A DNA stretch of 64,000 nucleotides, from positions 371,320 through 435,319 of the forward strand of contig NZ_JAODIM010000040.1 in the NCBI RefSeq assembly GCF_025527015.1. The letters run 5' to 3'. Shown one piece after another: positions 17,137 to 25,724 of this stretch. Origin of the DNA: Winslowiella arboricola (GTDB lineage Bacteria > Pseudomonadota > Gammaproteobacteria > Enterobacterales > Enterobacteriaceae). The notes beneath the pieces were generated by a model, which did no database searches, had not been told where the DNA came from, and saw nothing but the letters and a program-made list of their open reading frames with translations. The position numbers were made by a program, and so were the translations under genes. Positions within the stretch are counted from its first letter, which is position 1, and each line of letters opens with the position of its first letter.

Positions 17137-17445
17137 ATGCTGACCGTCATTGCTGAAATCTGTGTTAAACCGGGCCGTCGCGACGAGGTGATGGCCGCAA
17201 TCGCGCGTTTAACGCCGGTGGTATTGCAGGAGGAGGGTTGTGGCTCTTATCAGGCATTACTTGACCATAAAGCCCAGGTGCCGTGGAAGCAGCATTCACC
17301 GGACTCCATTTTTATGCTGGAGCACTGGGATTCGCTGCGTCATCTGGAGCAGCATCAGCAGATGCCGCATATGGAAGCCCATCGCAACGCGATCAAAGAT
17401 GATGTGGTGGATGTGAAGATTTTTGTGCTGGAAGCGGCAAAATAA
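17137..17445 (+). CDS. ygiN: Quinol monooxygenase YgiN (ABM domain)
   Basis: A 102-residue single ABM-domain protein (MLTVIAEICVKPGRRDEVMAAIARL ... FMLEHWDSLRHLEQHQQMPHMEAH), matching YgiN in length and order. YgiN works with MdaB in a quinone redox cycle. CAGGAG precedes the ATG and the gap from mdaB is 29 bases, so the two are co-transcribed. In E. coli the next gene is parE; here about 16 kb intervene. Confidence 0.93.
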   Translation: MLTVIAEICVKPGRRDEVMAAIARLTPVVLQEEGCGSYQALLDHKAQVPWKQHSPDSIFMLEHWDSLRHLEQHQQMPHMEAHRNAIKDDVVDVKIFVLEAAK

Positions 17446-17478
17446 TCCGTAAACCGGGCGGTGTTTGATCCGCCTGGC

Positions 17479-18378
17479 TTATAACAACGGTTTGCTGGCG
17501 ATCTGCTCGCTGAGGAAATCGAGAAAGCAGGTGATACGCGCGGAGAGCGTGGTATTACGGTAGTACACAGCACTGACTGGATGGCGCATTTCCTGCGTCT
17601 CCTGCTCCAGCACCGGCACCAGCCGGCCACTGTCGCGATCCTCACGGCTGAGAAAGTCCGAGAGACGCGCAATCCCCTGTCCATATACCGCCAGCTGACG
17701 AATGGTTTCGCCGCTGGAGGCTGACACATCCGGCTTCACCTGCAAAAACTGCCCCTCACTGCGCCATACCGGCCAGATATTATGTTTATCTAACTGGGTA
17801 AAACCGATTAAACGGTGATTAGCCAGATCAGCCACGCTGACCGGCTGGCCATATTTCGCCAGATACGCCGGACTGGCCAGCAGACGCAGTTTACTGCTGC
17901 CTAAATTGCGCGCATGGATGGTTGAATCGCGCAGTTCGCCAATGCGGATGGCGATATCGGTCTGCTGCTCCAGCAGATCAATCACCAGGTCGTCAGTATG
18001 CAGTTCAAGCTGGATCAGCGGAAAGCGCGCCGAAAATTCCTCTACCAGCGGCACAATCACATGCAGCATAAAAGGCGTGGCGGCATTCACCCGCAGTCGT
18101 CCGGAAGGGATCTCACGGCGCTGGGCGATCTGCTCTTCGGCGGTTTCCACCGATGCGAGGATCTGCCGCGCGTGTTGCAGAAACACCTGCCCCTCTTCGG
18201 TCAGTGCCAGCCGCCGCGTGGTGCGATGCAGTAAGGTGGTTTGCAGCTTGTTTTCCAGGCGGCTTAGCGCGCGGCTAATACCGGAACTGGTCTGGCTCAG
18301 CTGTTCAGCAGCAGCAGTAATCGAACCGGTATCGACCACTACCACCCAGGCACGTAGTTCTTCAAGGGTGATTTTCAC
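17479..18378 (-). CDS. LysR-family transcriptional regulator
   Basis: A 299-residue LysR regulator. The N-terminal winged helix is LEELRAWVVVVDTGSITAAAEQLSQTSSGISRALSRLENKL, and the C-terminal effector-binding domain begins near GRLRVNAATPFMLHVIVPL. It belongs to the subgroup whose HTH is followed by LLHRTTRRLALTEEG. It converges on ygiN. A dyad with T-N11-A spacing about 63 bases upstream could be its own operator. Its target and inducer are unknown; mdaB-ygiN next door is a reasonable candidate. Confidence 0.9.
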   Translation of the reverse strand: MKITLEELRAWVVVVDTGSITAAAEQLSQTSSGISRALSRLENKLQTTLLHRTTRRLALTEEGQVFLQHARQILASVETAEEQIAQRREIPSGRLRVNAATPFMLHVIVPLVEEFSARFPLIQLELHTDDLVIDLLEQQTDIAIRIGELRDSTIHARNLGSSKLRLLASPAYLAKYGQPVSVADLANHRLIGFTQLDKHNIWPVWRSEGQFLQVKPDVSASSGETIRQLAVYGQGIARLSDFLSREDRDSGRLVPVLEQETQEMRHPVSAVYYRNTTLSARITCFLDFLSEQIASKPLL

Positions 18379-18405
18379 AGACTATCCCGCACACCGGAAA
18401 CAAGA

Positions 18406-18427
18406 AGGGCGACCTGGTTGTCGCCCT
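18406..18427 (-). terminator. Rho-independent terminator after the PAP2 phosphatase
   Basis: AGGGCGAC pairs perfectly with GTCGCCCT around a 6-base loop; on the minus strand it is followed by TCTTGTTT. It sits 80 bases past the phosphatase stop and just upstream of the LysR gene, insulating the two. Confidence 0.65.
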
Positions 18428-18440
18428 GACTTTGGTAGAT

Positions 18441-18457
18441 TTAACGCAAAACGTTAA
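18441..18457. promoter_or_regulatory. Candidate LysR-type operator
   Basis: TTAACGCAAAACGTTAA is a perfect 6-base dyad with a 5-base centre. It contains the T-N11-A pattern of LysR sites and lies 63 bases upstream of the LysR gene. Assignment rests on position and symmetry only. Confidence 0.4.
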
Positions 18458-18506
18458 TTCAACTTATCATGTTTTCCGCGTCATCAATTGTCATTTTTGG
18501 CCTAAA

Positions 18507-19784
18507 TCAGTGGCTGTGTGCAGGTTTCGCCAGCGCAAAAGCTGCCGACAGATCGAGACGCTGCCAGAATGCCTGATCGGCAGTCGAGCCGGAAAGCGGA
18601 TAACCGGCCGGTAACGCACTATTGACCATTAACGCACGGCGCTGAGCGGCAGACAGCCTTGGTAGCGCGGTTTCCAGCAGTACTTCCGCCCCATCAGGCA
18701 CCACCACGCGCGACGGCGACACCTGCTGCTGCGGCAGCCCATAGCTCATGGTAAAGCGATAGAAATCTTTCATTGCCGGCGAGCGATAAGGATCATCCTG
18801 ACCTGCAGTTTGCGCGCATTCAGCCAGCGATGTGCCACACTCTTTTTCCAGCGCGCTACGCAGCTGATCGCGCGCCTCGTTAAACAGCGCGTGATAATGC
18901 GGATCGTTAAGGTAATGCGCGACGTTGCGCTGAACCACCATTCTGGAACCGATAATATCCAGCGGGTAATGCACCCCCAGCACAATGCGCGAGTAGCCAT
19001 AGCGCGCGCCACGCTCCATCAGCGCGTCAAAACGCTCCGGGACCATTTCAGCCAGCAGCAGCGCATCGGTATAGCCGGTATTGGTATGTCCGCTCGGGAA
19101 CGAGCCGCCATCGGCGGTATATGGCTGGTTATCTTTTACCACCACATCATCCGGTACCAGATGGATGCTGTTGCCTTTAACCAGGAAAGGACGCGGATAG
19201 TTAAAGTGTTTTTTTGCTGCGCTGGTGCTGACTTCGCTGGCTTTAATCAGCGCCGCCGCTTTGCTGAGTTCGCCTTTGTCATAGGCGGCCAGGAAAGCCT
19301 GACCGAGGCGCGGGCCAAGGGCATCAGCGAGATAATAGAGATATGAGATCCCTTCGGCATCCGCCAGTGCCTGATGGCGCGCGCCCTGAACCGCATTGAG
19401 GTTGATCGACGCCACCGTGGCGCTGCTGGCCAGCAATGTGGAATCCGGCAGCGCGCTGAAAGCGGATAACAGTTCAATGCCTGCCTGCTGATTGGCTCTG
19501 GTCTGGAAGTCATAGCCGCTGGCCTTCAGCCATGCACGGTCAGCCTGAGTATCGGTTTGCTTAGCCTTCTCCAGCTGGTCGCGCGTCAGGGTTGTCGCCG
19601 CGCCTTTTAACGCATTGCGCTGCGCCTGCAGGATCTGCATTTCCAGCGCGCCAAACGCCTGACTGGTCGAAGCCGGTGAAGTGCTGTTTGCCAGTGCCGC
19701 CGCCTGGGGTAAAGCATCGGTACGGGCTTGCACTTGCTGAGCGAACAGCAAAGCCGCCGCCACTATCGTTAAGCGAATTTTCAT
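18507..19784 (-). CDS. Secreted PAP2-family acid phosphatase
   Basis: A 425-residue protein with a signal peptide ending QQVQA. It has the full phosphatase signature of class A acid phosphatases and PAP2 enzymes: KKHFNYPRP (about residues 191-199), PSGHT (230-234) and SRIVLGVHYPLD (265-276). These residues bind phosphate and supply the nucleophilic His. It is longer than PhoC/PhoN enzymes (~250 residues) because of an extra ~100-residue N-terminal region and a C-terminal tail. It should hydrolyse phosphomonoesters or lipid phosphates in the periplasm. It diverges from the DUF4034-like gene. Confidence 0.88.
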   Translation of the reverse strand: MKIRLTIVAAALLFAQQVQARTDALPQAAALANSTSPASTSQAFGALEMQILQAQRNALKGAATTLTRDQLEKAKQTDTQADRAWLKASGYDFQTRANQQAGIELLSAFSALPDSTLLASSATVASINLNAVQGARHQALADAEGISYLYYLADALGPRLGQAFLAAYDKGELSKAAALIKASEVSTSAAKKHFNYPRPFLVKGNSIHLVPDDVVVKDNQPYTADGGSFPSGHTNTGYTDALLLAEMVPERFDALMERGARYGYSRIVLGVHYPLDIIGSRMVVQRNVAHYLNDPHYHALFNEARDQLRSALEKECGTSLAECAQTAGQDDPYRSPAMKDFYRFTMSYGLPQQQVSPSRVVVPDGAEVLLETALPRLSAAQRRALMVNSALPAGYPLSGSTADQAFWQRLDLSAAFALAKPAHSH

Positions 19785-20014
19785 TTATTTTTCCTTATAA
19801 TCAAAATATTACCTTGCCTGTTGTCGAGTCTGGCAGCGCCGGATGACATTTTTGTTGCAAGGTAACGTTTTGACATGCCTTGATACGCGCAGAAAAAATC
19901 TTTTCGGGCGGTCATGGCGGAAACCCCTCGCCAGTAAATAACAGATAGTTCCAATACGTTATTAAACGCCCTGAAATTTATTACCTTATTTGCTGCAATA
20001 TGCAATCATTGTCA

Positions 20015-20020
20015 TATAAT
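20015..20020 (+). promoter_or_regulatory. Candidate -10 box of the DUF4034-like gene
   Basis: TATAAT lies 35 bases upstream of the start codon in the 270-base gap between the phosphatase and this gene. The -35 match is poor (TTGCTG at 19-base spacing). The rest of the gap is AT-rich and shows nothing else I recognise. Confidence 0.35.
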
Positions 20021-20054
20021 CGAATGCCTGTCACCAAACGGGAAGGATCTCATT

Positions 20055-22103
20055 TTGCTGTCTTTAAATGAAATATTTGCTCTACGTCAACAATTAAGAG
20101 AGTACCTGCAGAGCAAGCAGTATGAAAAACTAACGCAATACTTCGCCACCGCCCATGCCGATTTTAAGGCTAATCGCGATAATAATATTTATCTCTATAT
20201 TATCGATTTTGATTTTTTGCTTAGCCCGAAAATATACAGCCACAAAACCATCTCGCAATATTTAATCGACTGGCACCAGGCTCAGCCGATGAGCAGCTAT
20301 CCCTGCCAGCTACTGGCGCAGCACTGGCTGACTATTGCTGGCGAAGAGCGCGGCGGTCAGTACGCTGAGGTTGTCAGCCATAATCAGTGGCAGCGTGCCG
20401 CTATCAGTAATGATTTAATGTTCTACTGGGCGGCAAAAGCCATTTCCCTCGACAGTCATTGCACTACCCTTTATCAACACCTGCTTTCAGCAACAGGCCA
20501 TTTTCAGGAGCCGGAGTGGTTTCGCAACCGTCATGAGACGGTGCAGTTCGACTTAGCCTGGTATGGTTCGACAGCGCTGGAATTTGCTCAGTCAAAAGGC
20601 GGCGTGCCGTTATCCAGTACACCATTTAACACTGGTCTGCCGGAGCCCAGCGCGGAAGAAGCTACATTTGCGCCACTCTACTGGCTAAACCGTGCACTGG
20701 AATGCGATGCGCAAAATATTGTTGTCCGCACCCTGTACATTAACTACCTCTATCCCCGCTGGTATGGCGATGAGAAGCACCAGGCAATAGATGCATTTCT
20801 GGCTGGTGATTACTGTAAAAACCTGAGCGAGCCTCAGCGTAATATCCTGTATCGCACCAAAATGCTGGATAAAGTGAATAACATTGAGCACTGGCCGGAT
20901 TACAGTAATGCCAAAAAATTAAAGCAGCACGATGAAAAGTTCCGCCAGCTGTTATCACTTAATATGCCAGCGCATGATATGGCGGTGACGCATATTATCT
21001 ATATCGGTATGTGTTCACATTTCCTGCTGGATAATAATGGCAAGCTCTACGCGCAAAGCCCTTATTTTGCCCGACGTATTTATGACAGCATCGGGTATGT
21101 GCTTAACAGCGATCAAAGCTGGGTAATCTACAGCCTCGGTGAGAGTCTTATCCTGTGGTTAAGTGAAATCCCCTCCCATCCGGATTACCAGGTTGCTGAT
21201 ACTGATCACCTGTTAAAGCGTTATCTGGAAGCGACACAAGGTAACGGTGAAAATCATACCGAGCTGGTGTTCAGTGCTTTTGCCCGCCTTTATCCGACAC
21301 AAGATATTCAGCTACAGCAACCCGCCGACTGGTGGCTTCAGCGCCTGCTGGATTCTGCTGCGGCGATGCCAGTGGAGATGCTGGGGGTGATTTTCAAGCG
21401 CCTGTGTGGTTTAGGCCATGCCGCGGCGGCGAAAGATTTTTTGTTGCAGCTAAGCGCCAGAGAGTATCTGCCTGGTACGCTGTTACTGACAGAACTCTTT
21501 GCCGGACAACATCCTAAACTGGCGGAGCGGCTGGAACTGGCCCCCGCGGCCGATAAAGCTGAATACTACCTCGATATCGCCTGTCGGGAGCGCTCCGCTG
21601 AGGCGCTGTTCCGCAAAAGCCGCGCGCTGGAAGAGCAGGCGCTAACCGCCTCGTCACCGGCAGAGAGCAATCGCCTGAATGCTGAGCGGATAACATTACT
21701 GGTTGAGGCGTCAGACCACGGGCACGCCATGGCGCGATATGATTACGCCTGCGCGCTGTTCTGGTCAGATGATGTCGACGATCAGCGTTTTGCGCTGGAG
21801 CAGCAGTGCGCTCTGCTGCTACTGGATGGCAAAGTGGGGCCGCAACAAACCGCCTATATCGCTTATCTGTATGCTTATGCGGCCTGGAATGGCCGGGGTA
21901 TGGCGAAAAATATGTGGCTGGCAAAATACTGGATTGAGTATGCCCAGAGCTGGGATGACGCGGAGGATTACCGTCAGATGCGCCGGATGATGACCGACTA
22001 TTTTACTCTGCGTTTTATCTTTCGTATCCGCGCAAAACAGGACGCCTCTAAAGTACCGGCATGGCAAATGGACTTAGTGAATATGATGCCGTCAGGAGAA
22101 TAA
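20055..22103 (+). CDS. Large uncharacterised protein, DUF4034-like with Sel1/TPR-like C-terminus
   Basis: A 682-residue protein with no signal peptide. The N-terminus (LREYLQSKQYEKLTQYFATAHADF) resembles DUF4034 proteins. The rest is alpha-helical repeat-like, and the end (AYIAYLYAYAAWNGRGMAKNMWLAKYWIEYA) looks like a Sel1 repeat, a fold used for protein contacts. The start is TTG with AAGGA 7 bases upstream; no ATG is available nearby. AT-rich leader sequence and rare start suggest horizontal origin. A 36-residue membrane peptide gene follows after 4 bases. No function can be assigned. Confidence 0.7.
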   Translation: MLSLNEIFALRQQLREYLQSKQYEKLTQYFATAHADFKANRDNNIYLYIIDFDFLLSPKIYSHKTISQYLIDWHQAQPMSSYPCQLLAQHWLTIAGEERGGQYAEVVSHNQWQRAAISNDLMFYWAAKAISLDSHCTTLYQHLLSATGHFQEPEWFRNRHETVQFDLAWYGSTALEFAQSKGGVPLSSTPFNTGLPEPSAEEATFAPLYWLNRALECDAQNIVVRTLYINYLYPRWYGDEKHQAIDAFLAGDYCKNLSEPQRNILYRTKMLDKVNNIEHWPDYSNAKKLKQHDEKFRQLLSLNMPAHDMAVTHIIYIGMCSHFLLDNNGKLYAQSPYFARRIYDSIGYVLNSDQSWVIYSLGESLILWLSEIPSHPDYQVADTDHLLKRYLEATQGNGENHTELVFSAFARLYPTQDIQLQQPADWWLQRLLDSAAAMPVEMLGVIFKRLCGLGHAAAAKDFLLQLSAREYLPGTLLLTELFAGQHPKLAERLELAPAADKAEYYLDIACRERSAEALFRKSRALEEQALTASSPAESNRLNAERITLLVEASDHGHAMARYDYACALFWSDDVDDQRFALEQQCALLLLDGKVGPQQTAYIAYLYAYAAWNGRGMAKNMWLAKYWIEYAQSWDDAEDYRQMRRMMTDYFTLRFIFRIRAKQDASKVPAWQMDLVNMMPSGE

Positions 22104-22107
22104 CAAC

Positions 22108-22218
22108 ATGATGTTTTTAATGATTTTTTTCGGACTTATCGCCGCCGTATTTGCGCAGCGTAAGCATAAGAAAAATGTTCAGCGTTACCTGAAAGATCCA
22201 CTGCCGCGCCGTAAGTAA
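22108..22218 (+). CDS. 36-residue single-membrane-segment peptide
   Basis: It encodes MMFLMIFFGLIAAVFAQRK followed by a basic tail ending LPRRK. The first ~16 residues are a hydrophobic helix and the remainder is strongly positive, so it should sit in the inner membrane with its tail in the cytoplasm. AGGAG lies 9 bases before the ATG, and the gene starts 4 bases after the DUF4034-like stop, indicating a real, coupled gene. Its role may be to anchor or modulate the large neighbour; that is inference. Confidence 0.6.
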   Translation: MMFLMIFFGLIAAVFAQRKHKKNVQRYLKDPLPRRK

Positions 22219-22228
22219 GCGGCAACGT

Positions 22229-22270
22229 TTAACGCCGGAACGAGGAAAGATTTACGCGTTCCGGCGTTAA
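22229..22270. terminator. Long perfect hairpin between convergent genes
   Basis: A 14-base arm TTAACGCCGGAACG (22229-22242) pairs perfectly with 22257-22270 around a 14-base loop. It separates the small peptide gene from the leftward metI-like gene, so it can end transcription from both sides. There is no clear T run. Confidence 0.55.
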
Positions 22271-22283
22271 GCCGCGCTGGCTG

Positions 22284-22952
22284 CTAGCGACGATGCGCCA
22301 GCCCGCGCACCAGCTGGTCTCCCATCCGTTGCACCAGCCAGACCAGCAGCAGCAACACAATCACCGTGGCGAACATTATCTGGTTATTGAAACGCTGGTA
22401 ACCGTAGCGAATCGCCAGATCACCTAATCCCCCGCCGCCGATAACGCCTGCCATCGCGGAAAAGCCAATCAGCATCACTACCGTCAGCGTAATGCCGCTC
22501 ATCAGCGCCGGTAAGGCTTCAGGTAATAACACGCGGCTGACAATATGCCAGTTGGAGCCGCCCATAGAGACCACCGCTTCCACCCGTCCGCGATCGACTT
22601 CTTCAAGCGCATTCTCCACGATACGGGCAAAAAAGGGGAAAGCCCCCAGCGTAATCGGCACCACCGCCGCCGTGCTGCCTAATGTGGTGCCGATAAGCAG
22701 ACGGGTAAACGGGATCAGCGCAATCAGCAGTACCACAAACGGCAATGCCCGGCCGATATTCACCAGCACATTTAATGGCCGCGAGAGCCAGCGCTGCGGA
22801 AAGATGCCATCCTGACGGGTGAGAAACAGCAGCACGCCAACCGGCAGGCCGATAAGCACCGTAAACAGTGTTGCCAGCGCCACCATATATAAGGTTTCCA
22901 GCGTGGCGTTCAGCAACAATGACTGAAAGCGCTCCCAGCTTATGCTACCCAT
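22284..22952 (-). CDS. MetI-type ABC transporter permease, set 1
   Basis: A 222-residue inner-membrane protein with five predicted helices and the MetI features [30 protein letters not shown] and [34 protein letters not shown]. It forms the homodimeric channel of methionine-family importers. It overlaps the upstream ATPase gene by 13 bases and is the last gene of the leftward block. The partner binding protein and ATPase are encoded directly upstream, so the transporter is complete. The ligand may be methionine or a related sulfur compound. Confidence 0.87.
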   Translation of the reverse strand: MGSISWERFQSLLLNATLETLYMVALATLFTVLIGLPVGVLLFLTRQDGIFPQRWLSRPLNVLVNIGRALPFVVLLIALIPFTRLLIGTTLGSTAAVVPITLGAFPFFARIVENALEEVDRGRVEAVVSMGGSNWHIVSRVLLPEALPALMSGITLTVVMLIGFSAMAGVIGGGGLGDLAIRYGYQRFNNQIMFATVIVLLLLVWLVQRMGDQLVRGLAHRR

Positions 22953-23728
22953 TGCGAAAGCTCCTCTGCATGGTGTTTTGCCAGGAAGGCGCGATCCGCT
23001 GCGCCATCCTGCACCAGCATCTGGCGCAAACGGCTCTGCGGGTTAGCCATAATCTGTGACACGGAACCACTTTCAATCAGCCGGCCTTTTTCCAGCAGCG
23101 CAGCGCCATGGCAAATGCGCTTTACCACCGTCATTTCATGGGTGATCAACACCACCGTAATATGCAGCTGACGCTGAATATCCGCCAGCAGATCGAGAAT
23201 TGACAGCGTGGTTTCAGGGTCCAGCGCGCTGGTCGCTTCATCACAGAGTAAATAGTCAGGCTGCACGGCTAATGCGCGGGCAATACCAACACGCTGTTTC
23301 TGGCCGCCGGATAACTGAGAAGGCCAGGCTGCGGCAAACTCCTCCAGCCCCACCAGCTGCAACAGGGTTTTGACGCGCTGCCGCCGCTGACCGGCCGGCA
23401 TACCGGCGATCTCTAACGGCAAGGCGATATTCGCCGCCACATTTAGCGAATGCAGCAAATTAAAGTGCTGGAAGATCATCCCCATCTGCTGCCGCTGACG
23501 GCGTAACTCGGCCACGCTTAAGCGGGTAATATTTTGTCCGTCGACGAAGATCTCACCCGAGGTGGGCCGCTCAAGTAAATTAAGGCAGCGTAACAGGGTG
23601 CTCTTGCCTGCGCCGCTACGCCCCAGAATGCCGAAAATGCTCCCTTTATCAATCTGTAGCGATACCTCCTGCAGCGCAGGGGTCGGCGTATCCGAATAAT
23701 GTTTCGAGAGCTTTTCCAGTTTAATCAT
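22940..23728 (-). CDS. MetN-type ABC ATPase lacking the NIL regulatory domain, set 1
   Basis: A 262-residue ATPase with Walker [10 protein letters not shown], signature [16 protein letters not shown] and Walker [15 protein letters not shown], followed by [25 protein letters not shown] as in MetN. It ends ~80 residues before E. coli MetN (343 residues), so the C-terminal NIL domain, which binds methionine and shuts down transport, is missing. Set 2 in the same block keeps that domain. Transport by set 1 should therefore escape this type of feedback. It overlaps the metQ-like gene upstream by 8 bases. Confidence 0.88.
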   Translation of the reverse strand: MIKLEKLSKHYSDTPTPALQEVSLQIDKGSIFGILGRSGAGKSTLLRCLNLLERPTSGEIFVDGQNITRLSVAELRRQRQQMGMIFQHFNLLHSLNVAANIALPLEIAGMPAGQRRQRVKTLLQLVGLEEFAAAWPSQLSGGQKQRVGIARALAVQPDYLLCDEATSALDPETTLSILDLLADIQRQLHITVVLITHEMTVVKRICHGAALLEKGRLIESGSVSQIMANPQSRLRQMLVQDGAADRAFLAKHHAEELSQWVA

Positions 23729-24524
23729 TCTTCTGATCCGCGACCGGAATCACCGAACCGTTATAGTGCTGACGGATAAACTCAGCCACCTGCGGTGAGG
23801 TTAAATCTTTTGCCAGCTGAATCACCCGTGGATCCTTAGCCAGCTGTGGGTTAGTGACCAGCAGGTTGGCGTAAGGGTTATGAGCAGCTGACTCCAGACC
23901 CAGTGAGTCTTTGGCTGGCACCAGTCCCGCTTCAAGCGCGTAGTTGCCGTTAATAATCGCCGCATCAACATCGTCAAGGGCGCGTGGGATCTGCGGCGAT
24001 TCAATTTCCACGATTTTCACTTTCTTCGGATTCTCACTGATATCCGCCGGGGTCACCAGCGTTGAACCCGCACCGCCTTCCGTCTTAAGGCGAATCACCC
24101 CTTTGTCCTGCAACAGCCACAGCGCACGGCTTAAATTGGTCGTATTATTGGGTACCGCAATGCTTGCCCCTTCAGGCAGCGCCGCCAGACTTTTTATTTT
24201 ATGTGAATAGATACCCAGCGGTTCGATATGCACAGTCGCGGCGACATTAAATTTTTTGCCTAATGCTTTCTCCTGATCGTGCAAATAAGGCAAATGCTGA
24301 AAATAATTAGCATCGACATCACCGGCCGCCAGCAGCTCATTGGCGTTAACGCCATTACTTAATTCAATCACGGTAAAATCGAGCGACGGATCTATTTTCT
24401 TCACATATTCTAAAATTTCCGCATGGGGCAGCGGATCGGCTGCCACCCGCAATGGGGCGGCTTGCAGCCCCTGGGAAATTAACAGAACTAAGCCAGACAA
24501 GGTTAATGCAGTTGCTTTGATCAT
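23721..24524 (-). CDS. NlpA/MetQ-type substrate-binding protein, set 1
   Basis: A 267-residue periplasmic protein of the NlpA family: [25 protein letters not shown] [58 protein letters not shown]. Its signal peptide ends LQAA and has no lipobox Cys, unlike E. coli MetQ, so it should be soluble in the periplasm. It works with the MetN and MetI proteins encoded just downstream. It is preceded by a 2-oxoglutarate oxygenase gene 24 bases upstream. Confidence 0.88.
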   Translation of the reverse strand: MIKATALTLSGLVLLISQGLQAAPLRVAADPLPHAEILEYVKKIDPSLDFTVIELSNGVNANELLAAGDVDANYFQHLPYLHDQEKALGKKFNVAATVHIEPLGIYSHKIKSLAALPEGASIAVPNNTTNLSRALWLLQDKGVIRLKTEGGAGSTLVTPADISENPKKVKIVEIESPQIPRALDDVDAAIINGNYALEAGLVPAKDSLGLESAAHNPYANLLVTNPQLAKDPRVIQLAKDLTSPQVAEFIRQHYNGSVIPVADQKND

Positions 24525-24548
24525 CTTATTTGCTCTTATTTTTTGTGT

Positions 24549-25571
24549 TTAATTATTTTGGATATAATCGGCATAAAAACGTTTTGCCACATCAGGATGC
24601 GAACGCAGACGTCCTTTCAGGTAATTCCAGCCCACATCGCGTAATAGCGGATTAAGCGGATCGCTGGCGGGTCCCTGTGCGAGGCTGGCCAGGGACGCCG
24701 GTAACTGATACACCGGCACCACGGCGCCAAGTTCAGCGCCAAGGAAAAAGGCCACCGACAGACGCTCATTCTCTGCTTGCGGCGACACCACGCGATGGAC
24801 GGTGGCGCGCAGATAGCCGTTAGTCGCCAGCTCCAGCAGTTCACCGATATTGACCACAAAAGCGTCGTCAACCGGCACCGCATCGACCCAATGGTCTGGC
24901 GTCACTTCAACCTGCAATCCCGGTTGTTTATCCTGCAGCAGAAAAGTGAGGAATCCGGAGTCCTTATGCGCGCCCACGCCCTGCCGGGAGCCAGTTTCCG
25001 GCCGGCCAGGATAGCGGATCAGTTTGATATGTTCGTTAGGCTTAGCGCCATAAAGATTATCAAAGGCATTGCGCGGCAGTTGCAGCGCAACAGCAAAGGC
25101 ACGCAGCATTTCCAGCGCCATATTGGTCATTGCCCGCTGATAAGTGGTCAGCACCGTCTGCAATTCTGGTAACGCGTCGGGCCACTGGTTTGGCCCCTGT
25201 AAACGCGCCCAGGCTGGTGAGTTTTCATCTAACGTCAGCGCCGGCCGTTCTGCACCAAGATCGAATTGCTCACGATAATCTGGCTGACTGCGGGTTATTT
25301 CCACTCCTTCAAGGTTATAACCGCGAAAATGGGGCGAATTCTCCATTTTCACTTTAAGTTTCTGTTCTTTATCCAGATCAAAAAAAGCCCGCGAGACGCG
25401 CTGCACATTATTTAATAACTGCGCATCAATGCCATGGTTGATAAGGTAAAAAAAGCCAACATCACGCGCAGCCTGTCCAAGTTTTTCATGGAAATGCTGA
25501 CGCTGACTTTCATCACCGTGCAGCAATGAAAAATCAATAACCGGAAGATCCAGAGGCTTCACGTTACTCAT
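24549..25571 (-). CDS. 2-oxoglutarate/Fe(II) oxygenase, isopenicillin N synthase family
   Basis: A 340-residue non-haem iron oxygenase. The N-terminal DIOX_N part has LPVIDFSLL and ARDVGFFYLINHG. The iron ligands are visible as His202 and Asp204 (GAHKDSG) and His259 (RATVHRV), with Arg270 and Ser272 (RLS) to bind 2-oxoglutarate. Such enzymes hydroxylate or cleave small molecules. Lying between the molybdoenzyme and MetNIQ set 1 on the same strand, it probably acts on the imported compound, perhaps releasing sulfur or oxidising the side chain. The substrate is unknown. Confidence 0.85.
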   Translation of the reverse strand: MSNVKPLDLPVIDFSLLHGDESQRQHFHEKLGQAARDVGFFYLINHGIDAQLLNNVQRVSRAFFDLDKEQKLKVKMENSPHFRGYNLEGVEITRSQPDYREQFDLGAERPALTLDENSPAWARLQGPNQWPDALPELQTVLTTYQRAMTNMALEMLRAFAVALQLPRNAFDNLYGAKPNEHIKLIRYPGRPETGSRQGVGAHKDSGFLTFLLQDKQPGLQVEVTPDHWVDAVPVDDAFVVNIGELLELATNGYLRATVHRVVSPQAENERLSVAFFLGAELGAVVPVYQLPASLASLAQGPASDPLNPLLRDVGWNYLKGRLRSHPDVAKRFYADYIQNN

Positions 25572-25724
25572 TAATAAACACTCCTGTTATTTATGAAACT
25601 TCACCTTGCCAGTTTGCCTGAAACTCAGCTACGAAAATTATATTCTATCTATAGCAGTAAAGTGGGATTTAAAAAAAGCTGGCAACAAGCGGAAATATTA
25701 ATAATAACCCAGGGTAATAACCGA

